NCBI GenBank assembly: GCA_020853255.1 | Contig: JADYZI010000041.1 | Coordinates: 1 to 5,954, forward strand | Origin: Acidobacteriota bacterium | GTDB taxonomy: Bacteria; Acidobacteriota; Blastocatellia; Pyrinomonadales; Pyrinomonadaceae | Reading direction: 5' to 3' | DNA: 5,954 nt | Shown: in pieces, positions 4,771-5,954 of the stretch | Position numbering within the stretch: the first letter of the stretch is position 1 | Layout of the letters: every line of letters begins with the position of its first letter | Notes under the pieces: model-generated | What the model saw: the letters and a program-made list of their open reading frames with translations, nothing else | What the model was told of the DNA's origin: nothing | Databases searched by the model: none | Position numbers and translations under genes: made by a program

Positions 4771-5328
4771 ATGAAAAAGAAACTATTGCCTGAACAGCAA
4801 AGTGAATTGCTCGAGAGCATGGAAGAGCGATTTAGCAAAAATACAGCACGCCACAAAGGCATCAGATGGGCTGATGTACTAGAAAAGCTCGAGGCATCTC
4901 CGGCAAAGCTTTGGTCACTCAGCGAAATGGAACGCACAGGCGGCGAGCCGGATGTTGTCGGGTTTGATAAGAAGACTGGCGAATACATTTTTAACGATTG
5001 CTCGCCCGAAAGTCCGAAGGGCCGCCGAAGCCTTTGCTATGACCGCCGAGCATGGGAATCGCGAAAAGAGCATAAGCCGGAAGGCAACGCCGTTGATGCG
5101 GCGGCGGCGATGGGCGTCGAGCTTTTGACCGAAGAAGAAACGTACGAGCTGCAAAAACTCGGCGATTTCGACAACAAATCGTCGAGCTGGGTCAAAACGC
5201 CCGACGACTTTCGTGACAGAGGCGGAGCACTCTGCTGCGACCGCCGCTTTGGCCGCGTTTTCACCTACTGCAACGGTGCCGAATCCTATTACGCCGCTCG
5301 CGGTTTCCGCGGGTCATTGAGAATCTAG
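4771..5328 (+). CDS. DUF4256 family protein
   Basis: A 185-aa protein that I recognise as DUF4256, a family without a known function. It is predicted to be soluble, with no signal peptide or membrane helix. After a helical N-terminal part (LLPEQQSELLESMEERFSKN, 5-24) come the dense family blocks: RHKGIRWADV (27-36), LWSLSEMERTGGEPDVVG (47-64), GEYIFNDCSPESPKGRRS (70-87), LCYDRRAWESRKEHKP (88-103), AAAMGVELLTEEE (111-123), SSSWVKTP (137-144), GGALCCDRRFGRVF (151-164) and the end NGAESYYAARGFRGSLR (168-184). Many charged and Cys residues (Cys77, 89, 155, 156, 167) recur in these blocks, as in an enzyme or ligand-binding protein. The ATG at 4771 is chosen because an in-frame TTG at 4714 would translate the heptamer tract; no clear Shine-Dalgarno is seen before it. 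It is last in the rightward gene row, 95 nt after the VOC gene, so cotranscription is likely but not certain. Confidence 0.9.
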   Translation: MKKKLLPEQQSELLESMEERFSKNTARHKGIRWADVLEKLEASPAKLWSLSEMERTGGEPDVVGFDKKTGEYIFNDCSPESPKGRRSLCYDRRAWESRKEHKPEGNAVDAAAAMGVELLTEEETYELQKLGDFDNKSSSWVKTPDDFRDRGGALCCDRRFGRVFTYCNGAESYYAARGFRGSLRI

Positions 5329-5349
5329 ATCCGACCGCCTTTCCAGACA

Positions 5350-5954
5350 TCAGGAGAGGCTGGCGTTTTGGACATTGTGCAAATGGGTATCATCGTAAGA
5401 ATCCGCCACGACCCACGCGCACGCTGTCAGCAGAATCGAAACGACGAACTCATTCCATTGAAAAGCGGTCATACTTCCGGCGGCGATGCGGGGCGTCCAG
5501 ACGAGGATGGTAAGGAGGAAGATCTGCACGGCGACGAGCCCGGCGGCTAGGCGTGCGAGGATGCCGAATATCACGGCCAGGCCGGCCGCGATAAATGCCG
5601 CGCCGGTAAAATATGACCAGAAAACAGGCCAATGCATCCACGCGGGCACGAGCGGAGCGGTTGCTTCGAGATATAGAAAATGTGCGAGGCCGATCGGGAT
5701 CAGGCCGAGGCCGAAGAGTGTTCGAGCAATGCGAATGCCGGTTCCACCAACAATGAAACCGACACGGTTTCTGTCCCACTCGGTCGTAAGCGATGCATAA
5801 ATGGTCCAGGCGGCGCCGAGAATTACACTTGTCGAGGACGCGGGCCACCATGTGCCGACCTGCGGATCGATGGCGAGCCACGGCAGCCGCAAAAGCAGCA
5901 GCCAAAGCAGCAAACAGACAAACAGAACGCGTGCCGCGAAGGCCGCCGTCGGCC
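5350..5954 (-). CDS. DoxX-like multi-pass membrane protein (N-terminus outside window)
   Basis: The frame stays open to the window edge, so the start lies beyond it; 200 residues are visible, ending at the TGA at 5352-5350. Predicted transmembrane helices lie at visible residues of about 8-25, 39-54, 76-95, 111-132, 134-154 and 168-184. The later part, IARTLFGLGLIPIGLAHF with an FTGAAFIAAGLAVIFGILARLAA segment, is the DoxX-type four-helix region; the first two helices, separated by a Pro/Trp-rich loop (DPQVGTWWPASS), are an N-terminal addition seen in larger members. The tail WVVADSYDDTHLHN is hydrophilic. A TTG at 5913 is not the start, since hydrophobic sequence continues upstream. It converges on DUF4256 with 21 nt between stops and no clear terminator. 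Function is unknown; it is a distant relative of the small DoxX-like gene at 3906, probably unrelated in regulation. Confidence 0.8.
   Translation of the reverse strand, partial: PTAAFAARVLFVCLLLWLLLLRLPWLAIDPQVGTWWPASSTSVILGAAWTIYASLTTEWDRNRVGFIVGGTGIRIARTLFGLGLIPIGLAHFLYLEATAPLVPAWMHWPVFWSYFTGAAFIAAGLAVIFGILARLAAGLVAVQIFLLTILVWTPRIAAGSMTAFQWNEFVVSILLTACAWVVADSYDDTHLHNVQNASLS

Overview
The window is a stretch of bacterial chromosome with moderate GC, densely coding on both strands, with eight protein genes (two cut by the window edges). There is no RNA gene, transposase, integrase or CRISPR array. The gene mix (a SdpR-type ArsR regulator, an AHSA1/SRPBCC protein, a small DoxX protein, a VOC protein, DUF4256) and the short degenerate heptamer repeats between genes resemble what I would expect in Acidobacteriota of the Blastocatellia/Pyrinomonadales type, or in other soil bacteria carrying the same module. 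This placement is a tentative inference; nothing here fixes the taxonomy.

Layout. (1) 2-835 (+): the C-terminal 277 residues of a UDP-glucuronate-4-epimerase-like sugar nucleotide epimerase, starting before the window. It ends tail to tail with a leftward pair, and a small hairpin lies between them. (2) 2774-933 (-): a PHBH-type FAD-dependent monooxygenase followed by a ChrR-like NAD(P)H-dependent FMN/quinone reductase, probably one transcript. (3) 2775-2871: the divergent control region, with two copies of a 16-bp palindrome (GTAGTCA-NN-TGACTAC type) placed over a plausible sigma70-type promoter for the regulator gene. (4) 2872-5328 (+): ArsR regulator, a 220-nt spacer with a long heptamer-based inverted repeat, SRPBCC/AHSA1 protein, 4-TM DoxX-like protein (1 nt gap), VOC protein (23 nt gap), a 95-nt spacer with a second heptamer tract, then DUF4256. 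(5) 5954-5350 (-): a larger DoxX-like membrane protein, N-terminus outside the window, converging on DUF4256 with only 21 nt between stop codons.

How the parts may work together (inference): the ArsR protein lacks the usual metal-binding Cys motif, so it may sense an organic ligand or redox state. It probably represses its own promoter through the paired palindromes and may also control the divergent flavoenzyme pair. The rightward genes encode a hydrophobic-ligand-binding fold, a small quinone-associated type membrane protein, a VOC fold and a conserved protein of unknown function. Together the locus looks like a small regulated module for handling a hydrophobic, aromatic or quinone-like compound or an oxidative stress. 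The substrate cannot be told from sequence.
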